This document shows, piece by piece, positions 47,159-59,900 of a stretch of 64,000 nt of DNA. The notes under the pieces are model-generated. The model worked only from the letters and a program-made list of their open reading frames with translations, searched no databases and had not been told where the DNA came from. The translations under genes were made by a program, and so were the position numbers. Origin of the DNA: Inia geoffrensis (lineage: Eukaryota; Chordata; Mammalia; Artiodactyla; Iniidae); assembly GCA_036417435.1 (NCBI GenBank), contig CM070916.1:20840052-20904051 (forward strand), read 5' to 3'. Position 1 is the first letter of the stretch. Every line of letters begins with the position of its first letter.

Positions 47159-49357
47159 TTGATCCATTTTTGATCCCCATACCTTGTGTTCACCCTGACG
47201 GTGCCTCGGTTCGGCTCAATGTGTAAGAAAAACTGGGGGAAGGAGCTTCCCCAATTAAAATGGCACATGCCAGGAGATAGAGACACACACTGGGTTTTGG
47301 AAAAAAGGAAGCTTGGAACATGTACGGACAGGACATAGTAAAGACTGATGTGCATCTCTGGCTAGGCTCTCTTTTTTGCTTATTTGCTTCATACCCACAC
47401 TAAAACTCAAGTGGAAGCACTGGCTTCTCTCAGTATTCATTAATTTTCACCTGTCATTAAAGAACTTCCTATGCTTCATCTTTGTCTTGCTATTCTCTTC
47501 TTTAAGTATTCAATAAATGAGGTGATTAACCAGAATGGGCTTTATATCTTCTACGCAATTGAATTTTTTTAAAAAACCAAGACTGTCAGAAATGTTACTG
47601 CAGTTAAAAAATTAATAAATGAATTAATAATTACAGTTACTGAATTTCACCAATCTAATCAATTCTGAACCCAGTTTTATTATGATATAGAAAAGTTTCA
47701 TAAGGAAGAGGAGTTGTATTACCTCCATCAGAAAGATCATCTGACAAAAGATATTAGTGAATCCCCAAATTTTTCCTGCAAATGACTAATCATTGTAGTG
47801 ATCACAAATATGCCCAGCAGAAAATCGGGCTGATTAAAAAACGTCATTAAGGAAGCCAAGTAAACGTGCAATCTACCAAAAATCTGCCTTTCTACACAAA
47901 AGATAATAAAATGCTTATTTCTATTTTCAACGAGCCTCTTCTAAAGTAATTTAATTTTAAAAATTAATAGGAATAACGTACCTTATGCCAATGCAGGGAG
48001 TTAGAAAACTGGGAAGATTGAACACTTTTTCTGATGACGACCATTACAACGGGTTAAAGCTTAATTCAGATTTTTCTGAGACACGCCCTCAGTCTTCCTA
48101 CATTGTAAGTCCTTGATGGCTGAACTTTTGCTTGCTTTTTTCTCTCAGACCCTCTGCCCCTCCTAACCCTCCCCCAAAATATATCAAATCCCAGAACTTG
48201 TCTTCATTTTTCTTTTTTTTACTGTCTGTTAAGGCTAATAATATTCAAAAACAAAAATAAAACTTAATTGTCATAAAGGGGCAGAAAAGCCTAAATGGAG
48301 ACGGTCTAGAACCACAAGGCTGTCATTTGAGGTAACAGGAATAATCCTGTCTCTTGGCTCACGAGAGAAATCACAGCCAACACCTCCCCCAAAAATGCTT
48401 CTCTCCCACCACACCCAAATATGACTTCATAATATCTAAATGATTCCATGGAGACAAAAAGCATTTTTATTCTATTATAAATGTATCAAAATCTCTAATA
48501 AGAAAGGTATATTTAGACAAAAGTCTATTTAATAAAAGGGAAAGTTTTTAAACGTACATTTGGTCTCAACTGAAAAGCTCATGTTAACTATGTAGCTCAT
48601 AAAAGGACAGATTTTAGAGACAGAGAAAGAACAATTAACATGATTAAGCTAAATCAAAGAAGGCTCCAAATGCCTTGAAAAAACATTATCTCAAAGCAAT
48701 TGCTTATTTTTTAAGATACATATATTCCTAAGTATATAGTTTCCAAAGCCCAATCAGATCATCTGGGAAGCCACAGGGTAGGAAGCGAGCAAGTTCTGCA
48801 TTTCTTTTATGTTGGAAAATGAGTCCAATAAGTAAGCTTCAATTTACTTTTTATAGAGTAAATTTCATGGGACCCCCAAGAAAGATCCAGAGGAGGACTC
48901 ATTTTACATGCATTTCAATTGACCACTAGACAATACCATGTTCTAGATATGTAGAGCTTTCCAGATGGAAATCAAGGCCCACGATGGCTACAGTCAGGAC
49001 AGTGTGGTGCTAAGAAAATAGCCCTGAATCCAGACCCACTTGGCTGCCCAGTTTCTCTGAGGTTTCCCAGACCTAATACATTTTGTGCATCAAATGCAAT
49101 TAACTTTGTATTTCATTGAAGACTAGCAATAAAAGGGACCCCAGAGAATATCTCATCCAGAGCCCTCCTTTCACAGATTAAAAAAATCAGTCTTTAAGAA
49201 TAAGGTGAAAGGTCACACTGCACAACTGGACTGGGGAGCTCAACACACTCGATGTCTATTTTGGGTGCTCCCTCATGCTTTGCCATGGTGCTTGTGAAGT
49301 TGGCTGGGCACTTGGAGAATTAATTAGAAGCAGTAACCGATGTATCCTCTTACAGTG
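47159..49357. other. Unannotated AT-rich DNA
   Basis: No gene was recognised over 2.2 kb. A MIR-like trace ('ttcacagattaaaaaaatcag' to 'aaggtcacactgcacaactgg') lies at about 49135-49235. Confidence 0.35.
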
Positions 49358-49690
49358 GAAAAGAGCAGGAATGGCTCAGGAGTCAGAAGACCCAGGTGTC
49401 AGACATACTTGCACTACTGATTAGCACCTGTTATTCCAGCAAGTGGTTGAAATTCCCTAGAAGCTGGAAGACGTAACGACTATAATCATGGATTTTAGGA
49501 ACACCTGGCCTTGCATCCAGACTCCTCCTTTCACTTGTCTGGTGGGACTGGACGTGTTCGTTAATCAATGTGGGATTCATCATCTCGTCTGAGTAAGGGA
49601 AATAATGCCCCTTTCTCAAAAGTTTTTGAGAGGATTAAATGATATAAATATGCAAAATGCCAGATACATGGTAGGTGCTCAGATGCTAGT
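49358..49690 (+). repeat. MIR SINE(s), plus strand, possibly two fused
   Basis: 49358-49440 resembles a MIR head ('gctcaggagtcagaagacccaggtg'). 49473-49690 reads 'cttgcatccagactcctcctttcac' to 'tttgagaggattaaatgatataaatatg' and 'gccagatacatggtaggtgctcag'. The two parts are probably overlapping insertions or one with extra sequence. Confidence 0.65.
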
Positions 49691-50164
49691 TTCCTTCCCA
49701 CATCCTTATTGTAAATTTATTCATGTGCAAAATAAGGGTACAACCTGCTCTATTTGACTAGTGTTTCTTGTCAATGGGTATTAACCCAAGGGCAGGTATA
49801 TAAATAAATAACTAGAACCACATAATCATTTCAAATATACACACACAGTAAACTCACCAGTGCTTTTTGAAAGCTCATAATGGTATGCCTTTCATTTTAA
49901 AAAAAAGGCCATTCATTGAAAAAGAGGCAAAAATATTACCCAGAACTTGATTTCTCTGCAGCTCTTTCCCACACACGTAGAGATTCATAGTAAAACCTTT
50001 CTAACCCCTCTCTCTCTGGGTTCTAATCCACTGTGTTAGAGAGTAAATGCTAGCATTTGAAAATATTGCTTTTTTTAACTGCAACCTAACATAACTTACG
50101 AAGAGAAATTGTGGTAGTTCCCTATTGGGGAAAAAATGGTAATTGACATCACATTCCACATTTA

Positions 50165-50300
50165 ACGCAATGTTTTCTACTGCACTTTGGATAAAATCCT
50201 AAATCCAGAGCACGGCCTGAAGTGACCCCACGTAACCAGACTCCACCCTCTTCCGTTGCCACCCTATGCCCTTTTCTCTCTGGCTCACTGGGCTCACTGT
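50165..50300 (+). repeat. L2 LINE fragment, plus strand
   Basis: 'ttggataaaatcctaaatccagagcacggcctgaagtgacccc' follows the L2 'aaatccaaactccttaacatggcc' stretch. Confidence 0.55.
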
Positions 50301-50317
50301 GGGCCAATTCCCCTGGA

Positions 50318-50530
50318 TTTGAAAAATATTGGGCACTTACTGTTTGCCAGGTGCTATTCTACATACCAGAGATACAGCAGTAAAAGTATAAAACACACAC
50401 ACACTAAACAGGGAAATATCTCTGCCCTCACAATGCTTAAATTCTACGGGAAAAGATAGTAAAAATAAAAGATAAACAAATTCTATTTATCTTGAGTTAG
50501 ACATGGAATAGTGCTATGAAGAAAAAGAGC
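50318..50530 (-). repeat. L2 LINE 3' end, minus strand
   Basis: 'attgggcacttactgtttgccaggtgctattctacataccagagatacagcagtaaaa' and 'tgccctcacaatgcttaaattctacggg' are the reversed L2 end. It sits back to back with a plus-strand L2 piece. Confidence 0.8.
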
Positions 50531-51070
50531 AGTGAGGGAGATGAGCTGTGTTGTGGTTGGTCTTCTTTCAGTTACTACCAGGAACCAACCTCTTCCTGCA
50601 CCCATTATAGGCTTGCCCCTCTCCCACCCTCTTACTTAATTCCAGACATATCAAACTGAGCTCCATCCTTCAGTCCTCAACTTCCCAGATCAACAAAAAA
50701 TGAAATTAAAAAAATGCAACAAGAATGACGAAGAGAGGCAGCTTTGTAAGGCTCATTCCCAGTGTCTACCGCTTGCGTGTTTCCCGTCAAAACAAGCATC
50801 ACCAAAGACATTCCTCTTGAGCATCTAAAGTCATGCACATGAGATGAGAAGGAAGAACGAGAGGCCAGGGTAGACAGGTGGGAAATGCCTCCCATGTGCT
50901 GGGGGGAGGGCATCAGGAGAGGGAAGGGGTCAAGGTCACAATTGAAGAAAGGCCTCTTTTCCTCTTTCTCACCTGAGGCAATCATTGCACCATCATAAAA
51001 AGATCATCAACATGGAATACCATCTGTAGCCAGTGGGAACTGATATGGCAGTAGACAAAAGCACTCTCCC
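50531..51070. other. Unannotated DNA
   Basis: A 102-codon minus-strand frame at 50677-50985 has no recognised motif and is not called a gene. Confidence 0.35.
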
Positions 51071-51317
51071 TTTTTTTTTCTATTTTATTTTAAAAAATTT
51101 TTTATACAATTTTTAAAGGTTACACTCCATTTACAGTCATTACAAAATATTGGCTATATTCCCCATCTTATACAACAAATCCTTGTAGCCTATCTTATAC
51201 CCAATAGTCTGTACCTCCTCCTCCCCCACCTCTATATAGCCCCTCCCCGCCCCTCCCCCTCCCTCATCCCCTGCCCACCCCCCCACTGGTAACCTTTAGG
51301 TTGTTCTCTGTATCTGA
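51071..51317 (-). mobile_element. 5'-truncated L1 3' end, minus strand
   Basis: The T-rich start and the reversed L1 3' UTR ('aaatccttgtagcctatcttatac', 'ccccactggtaacctttagg') end at 'gttctctgtatctg'. An imperfect target duplication AAAAGCACTCTCC (51057-51069) / AAAAGTACTCACTC (from about 51318) flanks it. A C-rich tract lies at about 51216-51290. Confidence 0.85.
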
Positions 51318-51339
51318 AAAGTACTCACTCTGGAGAGAG

Positions 51340-51580
51340 CTGTTTAGTACAGGGTCAAGTGCCCAGGCTATGCTTGCAGACATACTCAGTTCAGAATCCC
51401 AACCCTATCACCTGGGATACACGTGATCTTGGGAACATCACTTATTCACTCTGACAGTCTCCATGCCTTTAAAATGCAGAGAGTAACTGTCTGCCTCTTG
51501 AAGTTGATGGGAGAATTAAATAATTCAAGTCAAGCATTTAGCACAGTGCCTGGTTTGACCTGTAGGAAGAGCTCAGTGCA
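51340..51580 (+). repeat. MIR SINE, plus strand
   Basis: 'gtgcccaggctatgcttgcag', 'atcttgggaacatcacttattcac', 'atgcctttaaaatgcagagag', 'gggagaattaaataattcaagtcaagc', 'cacagtgcctggtttg' follow MIR order. Confidence 0.8.
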
Positions 51581-52744
51581 TCTGAGCTGCCATTAACACT
51601 GTGCCCACGAATCCCACACACTTGCACGCCGGCCTAGTCCCTGACCCAACTTCCTGCTTGAGAGCAAACTTGAACTCACCTGACTGTTACTCTAGCTCAG
51701 GGCTTGGGGTGCAAGACCCACAGACAGAATCAGACACTGGGGACCTTAGGTACCTCCCAAACTTTTCTGTCCTCAATGTTCCTGCCTTGCTACGGTCAGA
51801 CGACAACAGTGAAGAAAAACAGGATGTTGGAGAGTTAGTTTCAGGAAAGCCCAGTGGAGTTTGCAGACTAGGAAAGAAAGCACATCACTTCTGAAATCAC
51901 CATTACTCATTCTGAGCCTACGTCCCTCTCGAGGGTGCAATCAGCCCAGGCCAGATCCAAATTTGACTCCTAGCTGGAAAACCCTGCCAGAAAGCTTATG
52001 GGGGTGAACTGCAGATGAGATTTTTAAAAGTTAAAGGAACTTACATGTGTTCCCTTCAGTGGACTCAGTCTTTCTTGTGGGTGGTTCTATCAACAAATTA
52101 TCTTTCCTTCTGGTTATATTATTTCAATATCACTCTAGGCTCTGATGTGTTTTGGGACTAATTCAAGGTGTATTGAAAAATATTGCCTCAATGTAGTTTC
52201 AAAGTGCTGAAATGGGGATTGGAATAGAGCAAGCCAGAAGGAAACCCAGAACAAATTTACTATTGACAGAATCAACATTGCATCCAAAGTATTAAAACTC
52301 TCCCTTGGTTTCATATAATCCTTTTCAGATACTTTAGCAGCATCGTACAGTGTTAGGGAAACGCTGTCAGTATGCGCTAAGAATATACATTTCACACTCT
52401 GTACAGGGTCACAAAATACTATATAATTATACTTGGCAAAGGACATGCTTCCAAGATGAGGAGGACTTTTTGGTAAAGAAATAGCTTCTGAGCAGGAAAA
52501 AAAAAACAACATGGATATCTAGCTAGCAATGGGAATAAAAAAGACACCTCAAAAGCAAGACACATATGTTTGTGCCCAGCACAAACCTAACACAGTCCCT
52601 GGCACATAACCGTGTTCTTTATATGAAGGAAGGACCTTAATGAACCGTTATTCTATACCAAAAGAGATTGCAAATACAAAATCTAAGGAGCCTAAAAATA
52701 CCTCTTCTATGGTAAATAGTTACAAGCACAAATTTAGAAAATCA
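51581..52744. other. Unannotated DNA
   Basis: Frames of 97 codons (plus, 51601) and 125 codons (minus, 52135) are open but show no domain, signal or splice context. 'cacagtccctggcacataacc' near 52590 is an L2/MIR-like scrap. Confidence 0.35.
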
Positions 52745-53823
52745 TCCCTTAAAAGGCAAGTAATCCAAACAACAAAAAGATAAACAACCTAGTTTAAAAA
52801 TGGGCAGAGGACTTGAATAGACATTTCTCCAAAGAACATATTCAAATGGTGAATAAGCACTTGAAAGATGTCCAGCATCATTAATCATTACTGAAATGTA
52901 AATAAAAACCACAGTGAGATACCACTTCACACATTCTAGATAGCTATAAGCAAAAAAAAGAAAAAAAGAAAAAACAAACAAACAAAAGAAAAAGGGCGGT
53001 GGCGGGGGGAATAGCAAGCGTTGCCCTTAGTGTGGAGAAATTGAAACACTCATCCACTGCTGGTGGAAATGTAAAATGGTGGCGCTGCTGTGGAAATAGC
53101 TGGGTGGTTCTTCCAAAAGCTAAATGTAGAATTACCATATGACCTAGCAGTCCCATATAGGTATATACCCAGGCTGAACGCAGGGAGTTGAACAGATAGC
53201 TTAATGTCTAGGTTCATTGCAGCATTATTCAAAATAGCCAAAAGGTAGGAACAAACCAAATGTCCATCAACACATGAATGGATAAACAAAATATGGTATA
53301 AACATACAATGGAATATTATTCAGCTATAAACAGGAAAGAAGTTCTGATAAATGCTACAACATGAACCTTGAAAGCATCCTGTTAAACGAAATAAGACAG
53401 ATGCAAAAGGACAAATACCTTACAATTCCATTTATGTGAAATAGCTAGAGTAAGTAAATTCATACAAACAGAAGGTAGATTAGAGGTAACCAGGGTCTGA
53501 GCGAAGAAGGGAATGGGAGCTACTGCTTAATGATTAAAGTTTGAGGTAATGAAAAAGTCTTGGAAATAGCAGTGACGGTTGCATAACTTCATGAATATAA
53601 TTTATACCACTGAATTATACACTTAAAAGTTCTTAAAATGGTATATATTATCTATATTTTACCATAATTTTTAAAATAATATAATATATAGATAATATAA
53701 CATTTACCATTTTAAGAATTTTTAAGTGTACAATTCAGTGGTATTAGTTACCACTGAATTATACACTTTAATTGTGTGAATTGTATGATATGTAAATTAT
53801 ATCTCAATAAGCTATTTTTTTTT
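52745..53823 (+). repeat. Old L1 (L1M class) 3' region, plus strand, rearranged end
   Basis: Clear L1 order: 'tttaaaaatgggcagaggacttgaatag', 'gaaatgtaaataaaaaccacagtgagataccac', 'cactgctggtggaaatgtaaaatgg', 'aatgtccatcaacacatgaatggataaac', 'tacaatggaatattattcagc'. Its 3' end is present three times, the middle one inverted (see 53604-53823). Confidence 0.88.
53604..53823. repeat. Direct-inverted-direct copies of an L1 3' end
   Basis: Left arm 53604-53656 starts ATACCACTGAATTATACAC. Right arm 53687-53744 is its imperfect reverse complement and ends GTGGTAT. A third copy, direct, starts at 53750 (ACCACTGAATTATACACTTTA) and reaches the terminal T run. The 30-bp spacer is AT only. Confidence 0.92.
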
Positions 53824-54190
53824 AAGGTAAATAACTCAAAAAAATTTTAAAGAATTATACTCTCTTGAACCATTAATTCTCCTACTAGGAATCTATCCCA
53901 AGGAAATGATCAGGGCTACCCACAACAATATATAACATAACTGTATATAAGTGTAATTTACAATAGTCAAGGATTAGAAACAAATAATTAGGAACTGGTT
54001 AGACCAATTATGACAGGAAAGAACAATGTAACGTAATTAATAAATTCAAGTTCTAAAAGAATATTTAAGTGAGTGTCAAGAATGTTTATGATATATTAAG
54101 TGGAAAAGGTAGGGTAAAAAGTTACACCAGTGCTATGTTCCAGACTTTTGTTAAATAAAATGACTGGAGATATATTAATAGTTAAATTAG
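53824..54190 (+). repeat. Second old L1M fragment, plus strand
   Basis: 'ctcctactaggaatctatcccaaggaaatgatcagggc' and 'gaatgtttatgatatattaagtggaaaaggtagg' follow L1ME-type 3' sequence. The end of the same kind of element appears at 54425-54553. Confidence 0.65.
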
Positions 54191-54204
54191 GTGAGTACAT
54201 ACTA

Positions 54205-54420
54205 CTTGAGTATATCAAGAACTATTTTAAGTTCTTTAAGCTCTAAATTCACTTAATGCTCATAAGAACCTTCTGACATAAGCATTATTATTATTCCCGT
54301 TTTGTAAATAAGTATACTCAGACCTCAAAAGGTAAAAGGTAACTTTTCCATTGTCCTTAAGTTGCAGAACCAGGATTTAAAACCAAGCAGCCTAGTTCCA
54401 GAGTTTACAGTTATATTAAG
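54205..54420 (-). repeat. MIR SINE, minus strand
   Basis: 'ttcacttaatgctcataagaacc', 'cattattattattcccgttttgtaaataag', 'gttgcagaaccaggatttaaaacc' are reversed MIR motifs. It lies between two parts of an L1M. Confidence 0.75.
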
Positions 54421-54424
54421 ATGT

Positions 54425-54553
54425 TAATAGCAGCTTCCTGGTGATAAATTAGGGACATTTTAAATTTTCTTCTTTGTATTTTTCTAAGTTTTCTAAAATG
54501 GCTGCAATAAACATGTAACACATTTTATAACCAAAAATAAAAATTAAAAAAAA
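54425..54553 (+). repeat. Old L1M 3' terminus, plus strand
   Basis: 'ttctaagttttctaaaatggctgcaataaacatgtaac' followed by an A-rich tail is a typical L1ME end. Confidence 0.65.
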
Positions 54554-55235
54554 AAACTTCAGATGGCCTTTATCATTGTATGTTTAGCTCTGGAAATGAG
54601 CAAGGGTCAAATTCACTTCCACCTAATTTCTGCCCCCAGGATGTAAGGCAGGGTCTGAAGTCTGAGTTTCCTGCTCTAAACCACTGAGGATAAATTCTCC
54701 CCAAGGCATTTTTTTCCAGGAATAGTCCAACACACAACTCTCTACTTTCAGCGGGGAAAATAAGCAAAACTTAATGCTTTTCCAACAAGACCTATGAAAT
54801 TGCCTAATGCCACATAGAGAAACAAGGCTAGGGTCATCATTCAGCTTCCAGTGATGACTGAAGGACCCATGAAGGGTTAGAATCAGACAGGCCCTAATTC
54901 AAGTGTTTGAATTGACTTGATTGACTCACTTAAGCCTTTTGTCCTACATCTGTAATATAGGGGAAATACTTCCAACCCTGTCAACCTCACCAATCTGAAG
55001 AAGATAAAAGTATGCTGAAAATAGAAAGCACTGCACAGTACATTTTTATTAATTTTCAATTTGCATTATTTTTAAGTAGCAGGAAACCAATAACACAAAA
55101 GGGGAACTATCGCGTGCCGACAATAACACTGGGCTAATAACAAAATGAAGTCTATGAGCCACATTTTTGTTTCACTTACAAAATAGTAAAGACATTAACC
55201 AGATAATCTCCAAGGTTCATTTCAGTCCTATACCC
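54554..55235. other. Unannotated DNA
   Basis: No feature was recognised. Confidence 0.35.
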
Positions 55236-55420
55236 TCAATAAGCATTTACTGAGCATTTACTATGTGTGAGGTGCAAAGCTAGACATAAGGAATTCAAAA
55301 ATGGGTAAGGCAGAGCCCCTTCTCTATAGAAACTCATGGTTCATTGTGGAAGACGTGCATGTAAATGCATGCTGATGAGCACATGTGATGAGCTCTACAA
55401 GAGTTACAAGTATAAATGAG
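55236..55420 (-). repeat. L2 LINE 3' end, minus strand
   Basis: 'aagcatttactgagcatttactatgtgtgaggtgcaaagc' and 'cccttctctatagaaactcatgg' match a reversed L2 terminus. Confidence 0.7.
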
Positions 55421-56249
55421 AAACCAGTATTTTCTGGTGAAGCCAAGTCAGAGGTAGAGATAAAGCTGCATAGAGATGGTAACTTCTGCACATATTCTTG
55501 GGGGAGCAATTTCAACATTTGGGAAGGTTAGAGAAAGGGGGTCCATTCAGGACACGAGCAATAGCATAAATGTGGGTTGGAAACATTCAGTGATTACCAA
55601 ATGGAAAATGGCATATAGATGAATTAGGAAAGAGTGTTTCCACAGGCAGGATTACGTCATGGGGTCTGTAAACCATCCCCTGGGGGCAACGGGAAGTGCT
55701 GAAAATCTTTAAGTGAGAGAGGGCATGAGAAATTCTAGGTAGAAAATTGAGGGAACCTGGGGATGGGCAAAAATAGGAGAGAAAAAAGGGCTAAGTCCCT
55801 ACTTGTGCATCCAACTTTTAATATCTTGAATATATATTTTCAAGCTTTGGAATTAATCACAAGCAAACTAGCCATTCTAGAGGATGTCAAAACTGCCTGT
55901 TGGCAGTTTTTTTACAAAAACATGTAATACTCTGGCAATTTTAATGTTCTCAAGTGGGTCACAAAGTTATAACAAAGTTTTAATTAACAATAAGTGATAA
56001 GGCAGCATAGAAACTTACGTGCTAATTTACAAGAAACTTCTCTATTAGAACACAGGCCAAGGCAATTTTGAAATTTGAAAACCAGTTAACTTCCGCTTAA
56101 AATATAAAGGTTTAGATTTTAAGCCATGGAAGACTATAACAGCTAATCACACATATCTTCCCAAAAGCGTTTAGTGAAACTTGATTTTAGTCTTCCCTGT
56201 TTTGTGGCTGTGAGTTTAAGTACTGAGAGACTTCACGTAAACAATATTT
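55421..56249. other. Unannotated DNA
   Basis: No gene or repeat was recognised. A weak AACTGCC / GGCAGTT inverted pair lies near 55890-55910. Confidence 0.35.
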
Positions 56250-56880
56250 CAGTATGGTTCTTGAATAGTGCATTTTCAATCCAAGCAAGAAGATGTTCCT
56301 TTGAAACAGCTGCAGAATTTGGAAAATAAGGAAGAACTGCCCACTTATTTAAATTTGTATTTTTCTCTCCCCGGTCAACTAACTCCACCACTTGCAACAG
56401 TGAGATTGATGCTGAGCCATCAGTCTGTGCAGAAACTGGGAGGCCCCTGGGACTTTCTTTCATAGTTTTCAAATTGTTAAAATCTTGCATTGGGGTATTT
56501 CTGCGAATTAGGAGATCTATTAGCCAGACCAGAAAATCGATAGCTAAGGGCACTCCTTAAGGCAATGCTGATGAGTTTATAAAAGAAACAGCCACCGCAC
56601 TTTGTGCAAATATCTTTTAAGAAAAGGACGGATGGAGTTTCATTATTTCTGAATAAGCTCAATAAAGTTAAAAAAAAAAAAACTAGGGCGACCAAAAAAT
56701 CATTGGTAACGATTGGCTGCAGTTGCCCGGCTAATGGTGCAATTGAAGGTGAACCTTTCAGTCGGGTCTCGGGCAGACAGGACAACGAAAATTGCTCCGA
56801 ATGTGCCCTTCGGTTATTGAATAGCAGTGTCAACATTTTGTTATCAGCTTAATTGAATAGGAAGGAATCAATGAAGACAA
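56250..56880. other. Unique-looking segment, candidate conserved non-coding element
   Basis: No repeat family fits. The right half (56690-56880) keeps several CpGs and homeodomain-style TAAT/ATTG motifs (for example GCTTAATTGAATAGG) while its surroundings are AT-rich. Frames of 106 and 119 codons on the minus strand and 82 on the plus strand have no recognisable domain. Regulatory function is only a suggestion. Confidence 0.25.
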
Positions 56881-59277
56881 AGAAAGGATGGATATTTGAG
56901 ACTCCAAGATTTCCAGAGAAACCTGTCTTCTATATCTGAGTGCTATTCTCTTTTACTGTAAATTCTGATTTAAGAAAACTAGGAAGTTCTTTCCTGCAGA
57001 GTACCATCTGGCAACAGAACACCTTCTGTAAGAGAGCTGGGTAATTTTGCTGATACATAGCTCAAAAAATACAGCTGAGCAGCTGAGAAAACTAGACGCT
57101 CAATAATCCCCCATCCTTTTTAACTGTCAAAACACTATGAGGGTCCATCTAGAGAAAAAAGGAAAAAAATATATATATATATTAAAGAATCTGCTATAAC
57201 TCACCTGCCAGAGTGAGCGTAGCCAGTGAAACATGCTAGCCAGTAGCAACATAAGTGCTTTTTAGCATAAGCCATTAAACCTTAAAGCTAAGAAAAAGAA
57301 ACCCAAAAAGTGAAAACCCACTCTAATGGGTGGTAAACTCAAAAGAAAAGTTGAAATTCAGAAAAAGTGACTACAAGAGGTGCAAACTAAACTATCCTTA
57401 AATGTTTTCTTTCTAACAAAAACAAATACATATGCATGTATGTTTATCTTTGTATCTGAAACTGAGATCAAATTAAAAACCTGTATTGTGCAAAATAATG
57501 TTTCCTCTGAAAGACTGAGAGGAAAATCCAGTAATGGATTTATATGTTTGAAAGCCAAAGCACACTTGAGAAATACTGTCTTTCTCCAGTGACCAAAGGT
57601 AGTTGGCATTTGTCTTCAAGGCTCACAATCAATCTGATGTAGGTAGACATTCGTTATATGGAGTGACACTGGTTGTAACTGTATCATGGAAAATCTCTCC
57701 ACTATGTCTCTGAAAAAGGACAAGTTAAATTTATACTAAAGTCACAGCTTGGAAGATAGTTTTTAGAGCTGTAGGAGCCGATGGTCCCTCTCTTAATAGC
57801 ACTGCATATTCCTCAGGTTTCCAAATTATGTTGCTCCCTACTGATATGATGACTTACTTCTGGTATATGGGCACTGCTCTAAAATAACACGCCTTGCCTG
57901 TATTATTATAATAAACTCGATGATGGAAAAGTTGGTAAAAGTTCTTCCCCAATCACCAAACACATTACCCATAATAAAGCAGATGCCTCCCCCAGAAGAA
58001 ATGAGACATTTTAAATTAAAGGGATCACAAAAACGAACCCAAGGAGGCCAAGACAAGTGTGATGTTCTAGTGACTTTCCACAGAGTTTATATGACAATAG
58101 TAAATAAAAACTGTGTGACCTGAGTGATGGTGAATATGCAACAGGCATGAGAAGAAGACAAAGAGAATATCCCTAACTTAGGGGGAAAAAAATCTCAGTA
58201 ATCAAAGAAAGGCACACAAAAAACACTCCGCGTGTAACAGCTGATAAAACGTCACTTTTAAAGAACATATTTTGAACACATAGCATTACCAGAGAGCAAA
58301 GAATTAAATTCCGAAGGAAAAATTAATACATAATGGCTTAGCAGCGCCCCCCCGTCTAGAAATGTGAAGGGATGAAGGTCACACACAAAGTTCCTGGAGC
58401 TGTGCTTGAACACACTGCTCCTCTCTTTCCACTCCTCGCCAGACTGCCCTGAAAGGCAGTGAACTTGATCCATTTTGATGTGCTTTGTAAGCCTCAGGAA
58501 CTACTTTAGCACCTCAGCTGGGTTTCCAGAATATACTATATTGATGGCTCTATTACCTTTTTCATTGTCTCTATAAGTTCCATTACTGAAAAGGAGGAAG
58601 TCGTAATGGAATAGAAATTCACCAGCAGCACAGAGGAAGAGCTGAGCTCTAAGTAAATGTCTCCTTTCTCTCCCATCCGCCACACCCTGTGCTTTGACCC
58701 TCCTTCTCTATTACCGCTCTCAGAACTGGTTATCAATAATCTCCACTCAGTCCTGTAAGGAAGGCGACTTGGAAAGCCAAGCCTTCCAGTCAAGGGAACA
58801 AGAAAAAAATAGAATTTTCCTCTTCTATCTCCTCTTTCTTCTCTTCAGCCAAATAAGACCTATTTCTCCCCTCTGTTCATCACCTCCCAGTCTCTCCTTC
58901 AAGTTAACCCATCACTTACCAAGAGACTCAGGCACCTGGTAGAGAAAAGAAATGCCTGAATCTCCTACCATGATGTTCGTCTCCCGCTAGAATTACACAA
59001 CCTCTCAGACTCTTGAAAACCACTAATGGTAAAAGCAAGCAAGAGTCACCATTACTTTTTTGGACTTTTTCCCAGTAAAATCATTGCAGACTCATATTTT
59101 GTAGGAATCAATAATTAAATTTAAATGAATATTCCCAGCCTGGACTTTATTTAATGGATCTAATATTTTTTCCCCATTGGTTTTTTCTGATAGTAGACAT
59201 GTATTAATACATAAATAATTTAACACTATTCTGTGCTGATTTTCCTCTAATGAAAGGGAAAATAAGAAATTTAAAGA
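56881..59277. other. Unannotated DNA
   Basis: No gene was recognised in 2.4 kb. A short (AT)n lies at about 57168-57182. Frames at 57838-58123 on both strands lack motifs. Confidence 0.35.
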
Positions 59278-59348
59278 TTATATATATATATGTTTTAAAA
59301 ACATGTATATATACTATGTATAGTATGTGATTATATATATATATATAA
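59278..59348. repeat. TA-rich microsatellite with palindromic core
   Basis: TA repeats flank a near-palindromic ATGTTTTAAAAACATG-like centre and end with TGATTATATATATATATATA. Confidence 0.9.
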
Positions 59349-59689
59349 ATGGCAACATACATATATTCACTACAAGCAGCATATATTTATGTCTAACCAT
59401 TGCTGTTTCCAGCATATTTATCCACTCAGCATATTTACCTTCCTACTATTTTGCTCTAGGATTTTTATTTTTTCAGCTCTCTTGTTGAATCCCACCCAGA
59501 AGTAATCATAACCTTCACCCCACATCATTATGTCAAGTGAGAATGCTGCTGCCCAATAGATATTTTAATACCAACATTTTACCAGTGCTTAGGGCTCAGG
59601 GAAGTCCTATAATTTCCTCAAAATCAGCAAAGGAAGAAGACAAGTAGGTTATGAATCACTAGTTTAATCACGGTGACAGGGAATGCTCT
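59349..59689. other. Unannotated DNA
   Basis: No feature was recognised. Confidence 0.35.
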
Positions 59690-59900
59690 TTCACTCACTC
59701 ACTCAGTCACACAGTCTGGGAGCATTTGTGCCGAGCTCTTTTCAACATACTGAAGACACAGGAGTGAGAAAGACAAAGTTCTTGCTCTCATGAAGCTTAC
59801 AGTCTAGTGATGGGCAGAAAATAAAGGAATAAACATATAAAATGTATGAAGCAGTGATAAGTGCTATGGGGAGAAATGGAGTAGAATCAGCAGACAGGAG
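59690..59900 (-). repeat. L2 LINE 3' end, minus strand
   Basis: 'tcactcactcactcag', 'acaggagtgagaaagacaaagttcttgctctcatgaagcttacagtctagtg' and 'agtgataagtgctatgggg' are the reversed L2 end. Confidence 0.85.

Noticed and set aside
46724..47167. 147-codon minus-strand frame with glycine/proline-rich start
   Set aside because: The N-terminal part is the CHR SINE, whose body is open in several frames; the same peptide recurs at every CHR copy.
52135..52512. 125-codon minus-strand frame
   Set aside because: No domain, splice context or composition shift was seen; chance openness is likely in 64 kb.
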